Source: Heloderma charlesbogerti (lineage: Eukaryota > Chordata > Lepidosauria > Squamata > Helodermatidae). From it: a DNA stretch of 64,000 nucleotides. Shown one piece after another: positions 45,641 to 57,321 of the stretch (the first letter of the stretch is position 1; each line of letters begins with the position of its first letter). The DNA is taken from the NCBI GenBank assembly GCA_026122225.1, contig JANEZZ010000793.1:124001-188000 (forward strand). The letters are read 5' to 3'. Made by a program: the position numbers and the translations under genes. Below the pieces are notes generated by a model. The model did not search any database and was not told where the DNA came from. It was given only the letters and a program-made list of their open reading frames with translations.

Positions 45641-47300
45641 CCACAGCAGAAAAGGCCCTCTTTTTAGTAGCCACCCACTTCACTTCCTTTGGCAGGGCTC
45701 CTGCTAGCTGCTACCAGTAACACTAGACCATTCTTTTCCTTCTGCTGCTGGTGTCCATCTGCTTCAAGATAAGGGAAGCGGAGCCTCACTAAGCAAAGCT
45801 GCCACTACTGCCCTGTGGGGCTTTGCCAGCTTCTCTGCCCATGCTTGGGGGCGGGGGCTAGGGGCTTCGCTGGCTCCAAAGCCGAGCAGAGCTGCCACAG
45901 CTGGGATGGGGGGCTTTGATGGCTCTGGGGCAGAGTGGAGCTGCTGCCACAACTGGGGTGGGGAGGGGGGGCTTTGCCAGCTCCACCACGACTGAGGGGA
46001 CCATCACAACTGGCGCCGGCCAGCCCTGATATAAACCAAAAGCGCATCCTAGAACAACATCCCAGAGTCCTCTTCAAGAACATGCAGGGATTCTGTGACT
46101 GATGGACAAGGGTCCCTCAGTAGACAAATCCCTACAAATACATTGCCTTGAGGGTGGAAAGTCTGAACTTCGCACCTGTCTATGGTGGTTTCTCTGCCAT
46201 AACAAGGGCACCCCCCCCACCCCCAAGTCTCCTTCTTCAGTAGCTGACTGACCCTGTGGAGTCCTGTTTCCCTCTCATTTGTTCCTGCTCCTTTCGCAAC
46301 ACAGCTGATTCCTTGTTTTCCCCTTGCTTTTTGTCATGGCTTTGTCATGTTTTTTCTTCTGAGCTAACATGAGGCTGACACAGATCTGCTGAACACATGG
46401 TATCCACATGTTCTCCACATCTTCCCAAATGGCTTTTCCTTTACCATGTGTTCCCATGCTGACCTTCCTGACATTCAACTTCTCTTTTTTTTCTTTTTTG
46501 CCTCCAATTTATTTTCTTTTGCGCTCTGTCTCGCTCTCCCTCTCTTTGCTTATGCTGAAATTCTGTTTTCCCCAAGTATACCTCCATCACTCTCTCTCTC
46601 TCTCTTAAATGTTTACATAAGACTCGGGTAGAGGGGTAATTTTCCCAACAGAAAGGTAGGGCAAATAACTTTACTACCACTAAATCACCAGCATAATAAA
46701 GAGCTGGGAAATTAGCAATGTAACGATAAAAACAGACAAGGCTATGATTGATTGGGTGGGCTGGGGACGCAATTCAAAGGAACATCTAAGGAAGCATTTA
46801 ACATTGAGTGTGGGATTATCTGAACAGGGATCCAATTCCTGAAAAGCAGGTTTTGTGGTCTCAACTGTGTACCTTAGCATATTCTTAAGCATGTGAACAG
46901 ACCCACAGTAGCAAAATGTGTTTTTGGGGGGGGGGGAGTAGGGAATTACATAAAAGCGTGTATGTCTTTCCCCAGCCCCAACATACCCCCTGTTCAAAAT
47001 CTGAGAAACTGGTATAAGGTTGTTTTCCACCTTACAGAGAACTCCAGTATCCCATGCAGTATTGCAAATGCTTCTGAGATACCATCGGCATTTGAGCAGG
47101 AAGCCAACCACATCTCATCCCTTTTGTCATTCTCTGTTTCGTTTTGTAACACAATTTCTCCCTTGAACATTGTGATATTGAAATGAAATTTGCTACATGC
47201 GTTCAGGGCACAATTCTGTGCTTGAAGTCCAAACACCAGTTCAGCCCTTGCATCTGTTTTCCAAGGAGGGCAGGAACAATGTCAAAGAAGCTGTACTGCA
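45641..47300. other. Intron stretch, nothing recognised
   Basis: Contains a G-rich block (45830-46010), a (CT)n run at 46588-46606 and pyrimidine-rich sequence. No LINE or MITE ends seen. Confidence 0.4.
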
Positions 47301-48399
47301 ATTTCCATCATTCATTCATTCATTAGATTTATGTGTCGCTTCCCAGCTCCAAAGAACTCTCAAAGTGACTTACATGAAAGAAAAATACAATCCATAATCA
47401 ATATAACAAGACCATAGAAACAGAAATACAAACGTTCATAACCAATAGAACAAAGTCATACAATATAAATACATAATAAAAGCATGTGTTAAAAATATTA
47501 TACAAAGAGTAGTCAGTAAAGACATTTGTTGTTGTTCAGTCGTTAAGTTGTGTCCGACTCTTCGTGACCCCATGGCCCATAGCACACCAGGCCTTCCTGT
47601 CCTCTGCTCTCTCCTGGAGTGTGGTCAAATTCATATTCATTGCATTGGTGATGCTGTCTAGCCATCTCAATCCTCTGCCGTCCCCTTCTCCTTTTGCCTT
47701 CAGTCTTTCCCAGCATCAGGGTCTTTTCCAGGGAGTTTTCTCTTCGCGTTAGGTGGCCAAAATATTTGAGCTTTAGCTTTAGTATCTGTCTTTCCAATGA
47801 GCACTCAGGGTTGATTTCCTTTAGGATTGACTGATTTGACCTCCTTGCAGTCCAGGGGACCCAAAAGAGTCTTCTCCAGCACCACAGTTCGAAAGCATCG
47901 ATTCTTCGGTGCTCAGCCTTCCTTATAGTCCAGCTCTCACAGCCATACGTTGCTACTGGGAAAACCATAGCTTTGATTATATGAATCTTTGTCGGCAAGG
48001 TGATGTCTCTGCTTCTTACTATGCTGTCTAGGTTTGCCATAGCTTTCCTCCCAAGGAGCAAGCGTCTTTTAATTTCATGGCTACAGTCACCATGTGCGGT
48101 GATCTTGGAGCCCAAGAAAATAAAATCTGTCACTGCTTCCATTTCTTCCCCTTCTATATGCAAGGAAGTGATAGGGCCAGATGCCATGATCTTCGTTTTT
48201 TTAATGTTGAGTTTCAAACCAGCTTTTGCTCTCTCCACTTTCACCCTCAACAAGAGGCTCTTTAGATCCTCTTCGCTTTCTGCCATTAGGGTGGTTTTGT
48301 CTGCGTATCTGAGGTTGTTGATAATTCTCCCGGCAATCTTAATTCCGACCTGTGATTCCTCCAAGCCAGCGTTTCTCATGATGTACTCTGCATATAAAT

Positions 48400-48972
48400 T
48401 AGGAATGTCAGAGAATTCCGCGACGGATCTCAGTGAGGCCGAATGCCAGTGCATTCGGCCCCCCCGAAATCTGTCGCGGAACGAAGCCCCTGCCCCCCCA
48501 ACCCACGCGGGATGAAGTCCCCGCCGCCCCCACCCCACGAAAGGCACGTGAAACAGAGCACTTACCTGCTCCCGTCGGCGCTGCTTTGCGAATGGCAGCC
48601 GTCCTGCGGACACCATTCGCTTCCTCCTCTTCAAGCCATGATAGGCTACGTAAATACTTTTAAATACCGAATGCCATTTGCATCCCTGCAGAGGCTGTGA
48701 TAGGCTACGTAAGTATTTACGTAGCCTATCACGGCGGGGGGGGGGACCCCAGCGTACGCAAATGGCAGCGGCTACCGCCATTTGCGTACGCTGAGGTTTT
48801 TTTCCCCCTGCCGTGATAGGCTACATAAATACTTAAGCAGGGTAAAAAGCAGGAAAAAAAGCAGGGTAGCCGCCACCATTTGCGTACGCTGAGGTTTTTC
48901 CCCCTGCCGTCGTAGGCTATGTAAATACTTACGTAGCGTATCACGGCTCAATACAGGGACGCAAATGGCGGC
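48400..48972 (-). mobile_element. hAT-like MITE, TAGGGATG family, copy 3, one end lost
   Basis: Starts TAGGAATGtcagagaattcc, the reverse complement of the family 3' end. Palindromes lie at 48697-48732 and 48909-48945, with further half-stems at 48638-48660 and 48811-48836. The far end stops in gcaaatggcggcaac without the TAGGGATG terminus. BovB resumes at once, minus a stretch. Confidence 0.85.
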
Positions 48973-50781
48973 AACAGTTTGTTGCGATCCACACAATCAA
49001 AGGCTTTAGCGTAGTCAATGAAGCAGAAATAGACATTTTTCTGGAATTCTCTTGCTTTCTCCATGATTCAGCGAATGTTGGCGATTTGATCTCTAGTTCC
49101 TCTGCCTCTTTGAAACCCAGCTTGTACTTCCGGTAGTTCTCGGTTCACATGCTGCTGAAGCCTAGCTTGTAGGATTTTGAGCATAACCTTGCTGGCATGT
49201 GAAATGAGCGCAATTGTACAGTAGTTTGAACACTCTTTGGCATTGCCCTTCTTTGGAGTTGGAATGTAAACTGACCTTTTCCAGTCTTGTGGCCACTGTT
49301 GAGTGTTCCAAATTTGTTGGCATATTGAGTGCAGCACTTTTAACAGCATCATCTTATAAGATTTTAAATAGCTCAGCTGGAATAACGTCATCTCCGCTAG
49401 CTTTGTTGTTAGTAGTGCTTCCTAAGGCCCACTTGACTTCACTCTCTAGGATGTCCAGCTCAAGTTCAGTGACTGCAATATCATGGCTATCAGGGACATT
49501 AAGATCTTTCCTGTATAGTTCTTCTGTGTATTCTTGCCACCTCTTCTTAATCTCATCTGCTTCTGTTAGGTCCCTGCCTTCTTTGTCCTTTATCATGCCC
49601 ATCTTTGCACAAAACGTTCCTGTGAGATCTCCAATTTTCTTGAAAAGATCTCTAGTCTTTCCCATTCTATTGTTTTCCTTGATTTCTTTGCATTGTTCAT
49701 TTAAGAAGGCCTACTTGTCTCTCCTTGCTATTCTCTGGAACTCTGCATTCAGTTGGATATATCTTCCCCTTTCTCCCTTGCTTTTTGCTTCCCTTCTTTC
49801 CTCAGGTACTTGTAAAGCTTCCTCAGACAGCCACTTTGCTTTCTTGCATTTCTTTTTCTTTGGGATGGATTTCATTGCTGCCTCCTGAACAATGTTATGG
49901 ACCTCCGTCCATAGTTCCTCAGGCACTCTGTCTATCAGGTCTAATCCCTGAAATCTATTCCTCACCGCCACTGTATATTCATCAGGGATATGATTTAAGT
50001 CATGCCTGAATGGTTTAGTGGTTTTCCCTACGTTCTTCAATTTAAGCCAAAATGTTGCAACAAGCAGCTCATGATCACAGCTCATGATCATGATCGCAGC
50101 CACAGTCAGCTCCAGGTCTTGTTTCTATTGACTGTATGGAGCTTCTCCATCTTTGGCTGCAAAGTACATAATCAATCTGATTTCGATACTGACCATCTGG
50201 TGATGTCCATGTGTTGGAAAAGAGTGTTTGCTATGATCAGCGTGCTCTCTTGGCAAAACTCTATTAGCCTTTGTCCTGCTTCATTTTGTACACCAAGGCC
50301 TTGCTTGCCTGTTATCCCGGTGATTTCTTGACTTCCTACTTTAGCATTCCAATCCCCTATGATGAAGAGGACATCTTTTTTTGGTGTTAGTTCTAGAACG
50401 TGTTGTAGGTCTTTATAGAACCGATCAACCTCAGCTTCTTTGGCCTCAGTGGTTGGGGCATAGACTTGAATTACGGTGATACTGAATGGTTTGCCTTGGA
50501 TTTGTACTGAGATCATTCTATCATTTTTGAGATTGTACCCCAGTACTGCTTTTCCCACCCTTTTGTTGACTATGAGTGCTCCTCCATTTCTTCTAAGGGA
50601 TTCTTGCCCACAGTAGTAGATATAATGGTCACCTGAATTAAATTCGCCCATGCTTGTCCATTTTAGTTCGCTGACTCCCAAGATGTCGATGTTCAGTTTT
50701 GCCATCTCATGTTTGACCACCTCCAGCTTACCTTGATTCATTGATCTTACATTCCAAGGTTCCTAAACAATATTGTTCTTT

Positions 50782-51273
50782 TAGGGATGTACGAAAGTCA
50801 CTTACCTGTTCGCGGATTATGTTGATGGTGGGGGGGGAGGCGCTCTGTTTCTCCCCCCCGGAATCCTCCGCGGTCGGCTGTGCTCCGCGGCAGCTCCGCG
50901 GAGCAGCCGGCCAGGCCAGAGCCATCCGCAGCCGGATTTGTGGCCGTGGAGGGCTCTGGGTAAAAAAACAACAAAAAACAGCGTATGCAAATGGCGGCGG
51001 CTATGGCCGCCGTCATTTGCATTCTTCATTTTTGCCCTCTTAATCTACATAAATATTTACGTAGACTATGATGGCGAAAATCAAGGGGAACGTAAATAGC
51101 GTAGCGGGCGCTATTTGTGTCCCTTTTTGATTCCCCGTTTTAGCCTACGTAAATATTTATTTAGCCGCCGCCACCTGGAAGGTCTGCCCCAGGTGAGTCT
51201 CGTCCCGGGGGGGATCAGCGGGGGGTGTGGCAGGCCTCACCGTGATCCGTGGCGGAATTCTCTGCCATCCCTA
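50782..51273 (+). mobile_element. hAT-like MITE, TAGGGATG family, copy 4, intact ends
   Basis: TAGGGATGtacgaaagtcac ... gtggcggaattctctgcCATCCCTA. TGTTCTTT flanks both sides exactly (50774-50781 and 51274-51281), and removing one copy restores continuous BovB sequence. The stems are worn: 51044-51070 and 51118-51160. Confidence 0.95.
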
Positions 51274-51759
51274 TGTTCTTTACAGCATCGGACTTTCTTT
51301 TCACCACCAGACACATCCACAGCTGAGTGTCCTTTCGGCTTTGGCCCAGCCACTTCACTCTTTCTGGCGCTATTTGGAAATTCCCTCTGCTCTTCCCCAG
51401 TAGTATATTGGACACCTTCTGACCTCAGGGGCTCATCTTCCGGCGTCATATGTTTTAGCCTTGTGATACATTCCATGGGGTTTTCTTGGCAAGAATACTA
51501 GAGTGGGTTGCCATTTCCTTCTCCAGTGGACCACATTTTGTCAGAACTCTCTGCCATGACCTGTCCATCTTGGGTGGCCCTGCACGGCATAGCTTATGGC
51601 TTCACTGAGTTACACAAGCCCTTTCGCCACAACAAGGCAGTGATCCATGAAGGGGCAATAAAGACATACCATATTAAAAATATTATACTGAGTGTTCTTC
51701 CACAATACTCTTATCAAAAACCAGTATTCTCCCGCACTCCCCAACCTAGAATGAACACC

Positions 51760-52010
51760 TAAGAAACCCCAACAGCCCATAAAGGTCGGGCCCCTAGTTA
51801 CTAAATGCCTGGGAAAATAAATGTTTTTGCCTGGTGCCAAAAAGATGACATGTTGTCTCCAGGCACATCTCCTCAGGGAGAACATTTCATTGCAGTGGGA
51901 CTACCACGGGGGGGGGGGGAGCAACTTTGTATGCTGCATTGAGCTCCTTGGAAGGAAAGTGAATTGAAATGTAATAAATATGTAATAAATCCTTTGCCAT
52001 ATTTTAAAGA
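51760..52010. mobile_element. LINE scrap plus Sauria SINE tail
   Basis: 51830-51895 (ctggtgccaaaaagatgaca) resembles the L2-like 3'UTR of 37930-38060. 51918-51990 (gctgcattgagctccttgga...aatgtaataaat) is a Sauria SINE 3' end. Confidence 0.6.
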
Positions 52011-52062
52011 ACCCCAAATTCTGCAGCCTGAGCAGCCACCGCAGTGTGCCCCATGGTAGGAC

Positions 52063-52961
52063 TAGGGATGTACGAAAGTCACTTACCTTTTCGCAGCTTG
52101 GCTTCGCGGTGGGGGGGAGGTGCTTCGCTTTTCCCCCCGAAGTTCAGGTGAGGGGGGGGAGGCTTCCCACCTCGCCCGGCCGAAATTCAGGCCGGGGGGG
52201 AGGCTTCCCGCCTCGCCCGGCCGAAATTCAGGCTGGGGAGAAGCGCCCCGTCTCCCCGGCCGCGAAACAAAAAGTAAAAAAAAAAAGACCTCGTGATAGG
52301 CTACGTGACGATTTACGTAGCCTATCATGGCTAGATTTCCAAAGTCAGCCGTGATAGGCTACGTAAATCGTCACGTAGCCTATCACGGGTGACTTTAGGA
52401 AAAAAAAAAAAAGCACGTATAAAAAAAAATTTACGTAGACTATGGCGAAAATAAGGGCAACGCAAATAGCGTGCCCTTATTTTCGCCGTAGTCTACGTAA
52501 ATCTTTACGTAGACTAGATGTGCCAAAATAAGGAACGCAAATGGCGGTCCCCATGGGAGCCGCCATTTGTGTACGCACTTTTTTTTTTCCCCCCCCAAAG
52601 TCACCCGTGATAGACTACGTGACGATTTACGTAGCCTATCACGGCTGACTTTGGAAATCTAGCCGTGATAGGCTACGTAAATCGTTACATAGCCTATCAT
52701 GGGTGTGTGTGTGTGTTTTTTTACTTTAGTTTTTTTTTTTTGCAATGGTGGTGGCGGCAGCCGGTCGGGAGACCGGCCGCCGCCCCCACCCGCGCCGAAA
52801 CGCCGCCGAAACGCCGCCAGGACCCGCCGCCGGGCGGGACATTCGCCAAAGGTAAGTCCCATCCCGGGGGGGGCGGAGAATTTCACCGCCGATTTTGGGG
52901 GGCCGAATGCGTTGGCGCTCGGCCCCCCGAAGATTCAGGGAGAAATTCTCCGCCATCCCTA
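52063..52961 (+). mobile_element. hAT-like MITE, TAGGGATG family, copy 5, largest
   Basis: 899 bp between exact duplications GGTAGGAC (52055-52062 and 52962-52969). Ends TAGGGATGtacgaaagtcac and agaaattctccgcCATCCCTA. Four gataggctacgt stems lie at 52293-52329, 52351-52386, 52607-52642 and 52664-52701. The first pair together is the reverse complement of the second pair, giving ~105-bp arms around a ~200-bp middle that itself holds two palindromes. The 5' flank has a tandem ccgaaattcaggc(c/t)gggg unit. Confidence 0.95.
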
Positions 52962-53216
52962 GGTAGGACCAGCTCCAGCACTGAGCAAAACAGCCCACAC
53001 AATCATTTCACCATGTGCCGAGACCTTCACAGACCTGCTGAACCCCTGCTCCCGGCATGACCGTACGCTGGTTGTGTGAAATAGTCACGAATCATTTCTA
53101 GCCGCCTTGACGGCTCTGGAGAAATACAAGAAGCAGCATTCCCTGCAGACAGAGCCTAACTTTGACTTCATCCTTAGCTGTCTAGCAAAAAAAAAAAAAA
53201 AACGGTGAGCAAATTT

Positions 53217-53292
53217 TCCTGCACTGAGCTGGGAGTTGGACTCGATGGCCTTGCAGGCCCCTTCCAACCCTACTATTCTATGATTCTATGAA
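53217..53292 (+). mobile_element. CR1 3' terminus
   Basis: cctgcactgagctgggagttggactcgatgg...ccaaccctactattctatgattctatga. The same tail is joined to 5S sequence at 33060-33140. Confidence 0.85.
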
Positions 53293-53299
53293 ATCCCCT

Positions 53300-54500
53300 G
53301 AAGCAATGACCCAACCCAAAGGGGTAAAAAAAAAAAAAACACCCTTTTACAAATGGCTAAAACAAAAAATTAAGAAGACAGTAATCCAGCCTAGAAAAGG
53401 TTATTCTGGAACTCTACAGGGAACAGATTTGTGGTCACATCAGGAAATCTGTCAAGCTTATAGCTGTGGCTCTCTAATGATTCTTGGAATGGCTTTGAAA
53501 GAATTCCAGGTTGTTAGGCTTTACTTTACTCCTGCTTGCACTAATCCATAAATCAGGCATGGGCTGTGCAATGCCACTCCCTCCTCCTTAAAGTAAAAGT
53601 GTTTATTTTTTTTATTTTTTCAAGTATTCACTGTTTCTCTCTCTTTCTCTTCCCTCCTTTGATCTCATTTGGTAGCCGGGAGCTGATGGTAACTTAATCC
53701 TCTCCCCTCACTGTCTCTTTTCATGGACGATCTTTTCATACAAGTCTAGAGCCCGGGTTCAATGATATCCTCCTCCTCCTCCTCTCTCTCCCCCCCACCC
53801 AGCTCCCTGCCCTAAAAAAAGGAGAAAGCCATAAGAATGGAAGGGAGCGATTGTTTGCTGTGCAAATGACTGTGATGTTGCCATGGAAAAACGCAGGGGA
53901 CTTCAAGGGAGTTTGTGTTTTGTTGGGCCTCCAGCCAAGCCGCTTTTGACTTATTACAAGCGTGTGAGTGAAGGAAGGAGCCCAGCAGAAGAACTGCATG
54001 CATGTGAAGCAACCGACGGAGCAGGGAAAAGCTGCCGTCAGGAGCGGGGTGTGTGGGGGAGACCCTGGTTCTAATCTCGGAGGGCTAGAGGGAGGTTCCG
54101 CATTGCTAAATCCGCCTTTCAATAGAGATAGGACCTACATTGGGGGGCGGGGGATAAATAAATAAGCATTTGTTCACTTGTGAATACAGTCAATCCTCTT
54201 CTGTTTGCAGGATCGCTTGACGGACACTACAGATGTTTGGGTAATCAGGCTTTGGGATAAACTAGGGTGCTTATTCCTTAATTTATATTAGTGTGGGGCT
54301 ACCTTGGTGGCGGGGGTGGGCGGGCAGGGTAGAGCTGGTGTCTTCCCCAGAAGCAGGGAACTCAGTCAAGGCTCATATGCATGGGATGATGCATTTAAAT
54401 TCAGGAACATCTTTAAATAATGAACTCTGGCCTACAATTTAGTAGTAGTCGTAGTAAAATGAGTGGTGGTTTGAAAATAACAGTGGACAAGCAGGTGATC
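53300..54500. other. Repeat-poor intron block
   Basis: No LINE, SINE or MITE ends were recognised across ~1.2 kb, unlike the rest of the intron. 53650-54000 has mixed, non-repetitive sequence with tgtgcaaatgactgtgatgt and ggacttcaagggagtttgtg phrases. Could hold a conserved regulatory element. Confidence 0.35.
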
Positions 54501-54511
54501 AGTTTGATTAG

Positions 54512-54698
54512 GCAGTGGAGGCTGGTGGCTCCGTTGTCAGTGAGGTGGTGAATCCACTCCAGGTTTCAGTCAGAACCAGCCAGAACTCTGAAGGAGCTAT
54601 CCGCGGTGCACCTTGGATAGCTCCTTTAGCATTCCGCCTGAAACTCAGAGCGGATTCACTGCCCCACTGATATCAGAGCCTCCCACCGCCACTGCATG
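54512..54698. mobile_element. Palindromic MITE, agtggaggctggtggctcc family
   Basis: cagtggaggctggtggctcc ... cactgatatcagagcctcc...gccactg, with the inner arm ctgaaggagctatcc / ggatagctcctttag. Confidence 0.8.
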
Positions 54699-55152
54699 GA
54701 GAACTTTCCAGCGTCTATATCAGTATGCACACAGGACTCCTTCCCAGTGGCAGGTGGAGGGCGTGGTCTGTGGGCCTGGGAGTGTGGCAGGGAGTGTGGA
54801 TTGCAGGTGCAATGGCATTATCTCCTCATGTGTTTGGCAAAGGTGTGAGAGGGGTCACTTGAACACCCGCAACATCGGTCACTACCTCTCAGAACAGGGG
54901 TGGGCAGAAGGTGGGTGGGGATCTACCGGTTGATCTCTGGATGATTTTGTTGGAGTTCAGTGCGGATTTCTGACTCGCAGTGGTTTAACAACAGCTACAA
55001 CAAAACCTTTTCCCACCCTCCTAAATCAAGTGGCTAAAATCAAGACAGCTTGGCAAAAAAACACACACAGAGAAGATTTGTGTATGAACGGACGTGTGTA
55101 TGAGCTCCAGTTCTGGTATTGAAAACAAACTCCTGGGCTGAATATATGCTCA

Positions 55153-55347
55153 GAGCATTGGAGGCTGGTGGCTCCGATGTCAGTGGGGCGGTGAATCCGC
55201 TCCAAGTTTCAGTCAGAACCAGTCAGAACTTTAAAAGAGCTTCGCACCACACCTTCGATAGCTCCTTTAGAGCGCTGACTGGGTCTGACTGAAACCCGGA
55301 GCGGATTAGCCGCCCCACTAACATTGGAGCCCCCAGCCTCCACTGGA
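55153..55347. mobile_element. Palindromic MITE, agtggaggctggtggctcc family
   Basis: cattggaggctggtggctcc ... ggagcccccagcctccactgg; inner arm aaaagagctt / gatagctcctttag. Confidence 0.8.
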
Positions 55348-55554
55348 TTGAGGGTGAAATTTCTTTGAACTGCAGCCCAGTCCTCTCGATCTTCATAGGA
55401 GTTACTCCGAAGCACATGCACATAGATAGAATTGCAGCCTGAATTCCACAATGCTATCCCCCTTTAGGTATTAAATGTTTATATTTGCCCGGGTGGCGTT
55501 CAAGGTTCCCCCTCCCATCCCATGATAACCTCACAACAACCTTGTGATATAGGT

Positions 55555-55885
55555 TAGGCCAGGGTGCAGAACCCCATTCCACAAATGGCCCCACTCTTTT
55601 CCGCAAGCCCCACCCCTTTCCTCCTGGCCACCTATCATTTGTCGGTTTCCAGAATGTCGTGTGGGTCCCCCCACCTTTTCTAAAAAGTTGACCTGCCTCT
55701 CCTAAGGCTTAATTTCTGGCAGCAAGAGGTTTAAGCTACAATATGTGGGTATGTTTATATTTTTTTGCTCTTCCCTCTTTTGCCTTGAGCCCTGCTCACC
55801 ACTGGAATGTGCCCCACCCCCCGAGCTTCTCTGAAATGGAATTTGGGCTAAAAGAGGTTCAACACCCCTGGGGTTAGGCTGACAG
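55555..55885. mobile_element. Palindromic repeat, ggggtg(c/a)agaacc type
   Basis: ggccagggtgcagaacccc at the left and aaaagaggttcaacacccctggg at the right are inverted. Middle contains tcctaaggcttaatttctggca, shared with 32640-32690 and 56940-56980. Confidence 0.6.
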
Positions 55886-56001
55886 ACTGTGACTGGTCCA
55901 GGGTCACCCAGTAAGCTTTACTTATTTGTACGTTTGTTTATTTAGAAGACTAATTGCCGGCCCTATAACAAATAGCTCTCAGGGTGACATAACTTCAGCT
56001 G

Positions 56002-56096
56002 ACAGCACAACCCTGTGCATGTCTACGCAGAAGTAAGTCCCACTGAATTCAGTGAGGATGGCTCCCAGGTACATGTGTATTGGATTCTAGCCTCAG
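56002..56096. mobile_element. Short palindromic MITE (ctactcagaagtaagt type)
   Basis: cagcacaaccctgtgcatgtctacgcagaagtaagtcccactg...ggattctagcctcag. Confidence 0.6.
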
Positions 56097-56105
56097 CGGG
56101 GCTTA

Positions 56106-56372
56106 TGAGAACACAAGAAGAGCTTTGCTTGATCAGACCGAAGGCCCATCAAGTCTAGCATCCCGATATCCACCATAGCAACCAGATGTCTCTAGGAATC
56201 CCAAATGCAGGACATGAGGGCAAGAATCCCTCTCCCACCCTCCTTCCCCAGCTGATCCTGGAGGTAGCACACAGCCATCATGACTAGCTTTATCCTCCAT
56301 GATTTTGTCTAATCCCTTTTTAAAACCATATAAGTTGGTAGCCATGACCACATCTTGTGCTAGTGATTTTCA
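56106..56372 (-). mobile_element. CR1/L3-like LINE 3' end
   Basis: gaacacaagaagagctttgcttgatcagaccgaagg...ttggtagccatgaccacatcttgtg. Ends in a tRNA-SINE remnant (aaccactacaccacactgct, 56382-56405). Confidence 0.75.
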
Positions 56373-56456
56373 AAGTTTAACTCTAACCACTACACCACAC
56401 TGCTTCTCTTTCGATGCACTTGAATCATGTAGTCCAGGGCTGTCCAGCCTCTAGGA

Positions 56457-56817
56457 ACATAAGAAGAGCCATGCTGGATCAGACCAAGGGTCCATCTTGT
56501 CCAGCATTCTGTTCACACAGTGGCCAACCAGCTGTCAACCGGGAACCCACAAGCAGGACATGAGTGCAACAGCACCCTCCCGCCCATGTTCCCCAGCAAC
56601 TGGTGTACATAGGCTCACTGCTTCTGGTATTGAAGGCAGCACATAGTCATCAAGACTAGCAGCCATGGATAGCCTTCTCCAGGAATTTGTCCAATCCCCT
56701 TTTAAAGCCCTCCTAATTGGTGGCCATCACTACATTCTTTGGTAGCGAATTCCATAGTTTAACTATGCGCCATGTGAAGAAGACCTTCATTTTCTCTGTC
56801 CTGAATCCCTCACCAAT
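56457..56817 (-). mobile_element. CR1/L3-like LINE 3' end, well preserved
   Basis: ggaacataagaagagccatgctggatcagacc through gcgaattccatagtttaac to ctgtcctgaatccctcacc. Confidence 0.85.
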
Positions 56818-57321
56818 CTTTCAGCCCAAGGGCCAAATTCACTTTTGGAGAAGGTTGGGGTGTGTGTGTGTCCCATGGTGGGCCGGAAGGGCAAAAAGGG
56901 AAGGGCAATTAAAAAAAAAAAATCAGCATAGTTCAGCTTAAAGCTCTTACTGCCTTAGTGACTAAGTAACTAAGCCTTTGGAGAGGTCTTTCAGCATTTT
57001 AGAACGCAGGGAAAATTGCACCAAAGTTTGGAAACCACCAAATGGATGACAGTCGGGGGGGGGAGGCCAGAGGAAGGGGGACTAGCCATCTGGGGAACCC
57101 CAGATTGCTGGATTTGGCCTACACCCCTGATACAGTGCCTGAATTTTCAGCTGAAAGAAAGAAAAGCTACTGGTCTTTCCAGACAGACAGCTTTTAGCAC
57201 TGCCAGTCAAAGGACAACTGCAGAGCTATTTCATCTTTCCCTCCTTAATGGAATTTTTGTGGGAAGAAAAAAGACAGAAGAAGCAGCGGGAAAGCCTACA
57301 AGCAGAGCACCCAGGCGATAG

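Larger units (their letters stand above)
47526..51658 (-). mobile_element. BovB (RTE) LINE, near full length, with two MITE insertions
   Basis: Read on the minus strand from 51658 (atggatcactgccttgttgt start) to (caa)n near 47530. The 9-bp duplication TAAAGACAT flanks it (47517-47525 and 51659-51667). Order: 5' section 51658-51274; endonuclease 50741-50172 with DILGVSELKW and FIIGDWNAKVGS; RT pieces 50103-49068 with WKRSVYIPTPKKGNAKECSNY; C-terminal RT and tail 48374-47543 with NNLRYADKTTLMAES, where the usual second Asp of the YADD box reads Lys. Frames are broken by stops, and part of the RT next to the 48400-48972 insert is missing. Inactive fossil. BovB powers Sauria SINEs. Confidence 0.95.

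Noticed and set aside
50172..50741. Functional endonuclease/reverse transcriptase gene
   Set aside because: Part of a BovB LINE with stops, frameshifts, a changed YADD box and two insertions.
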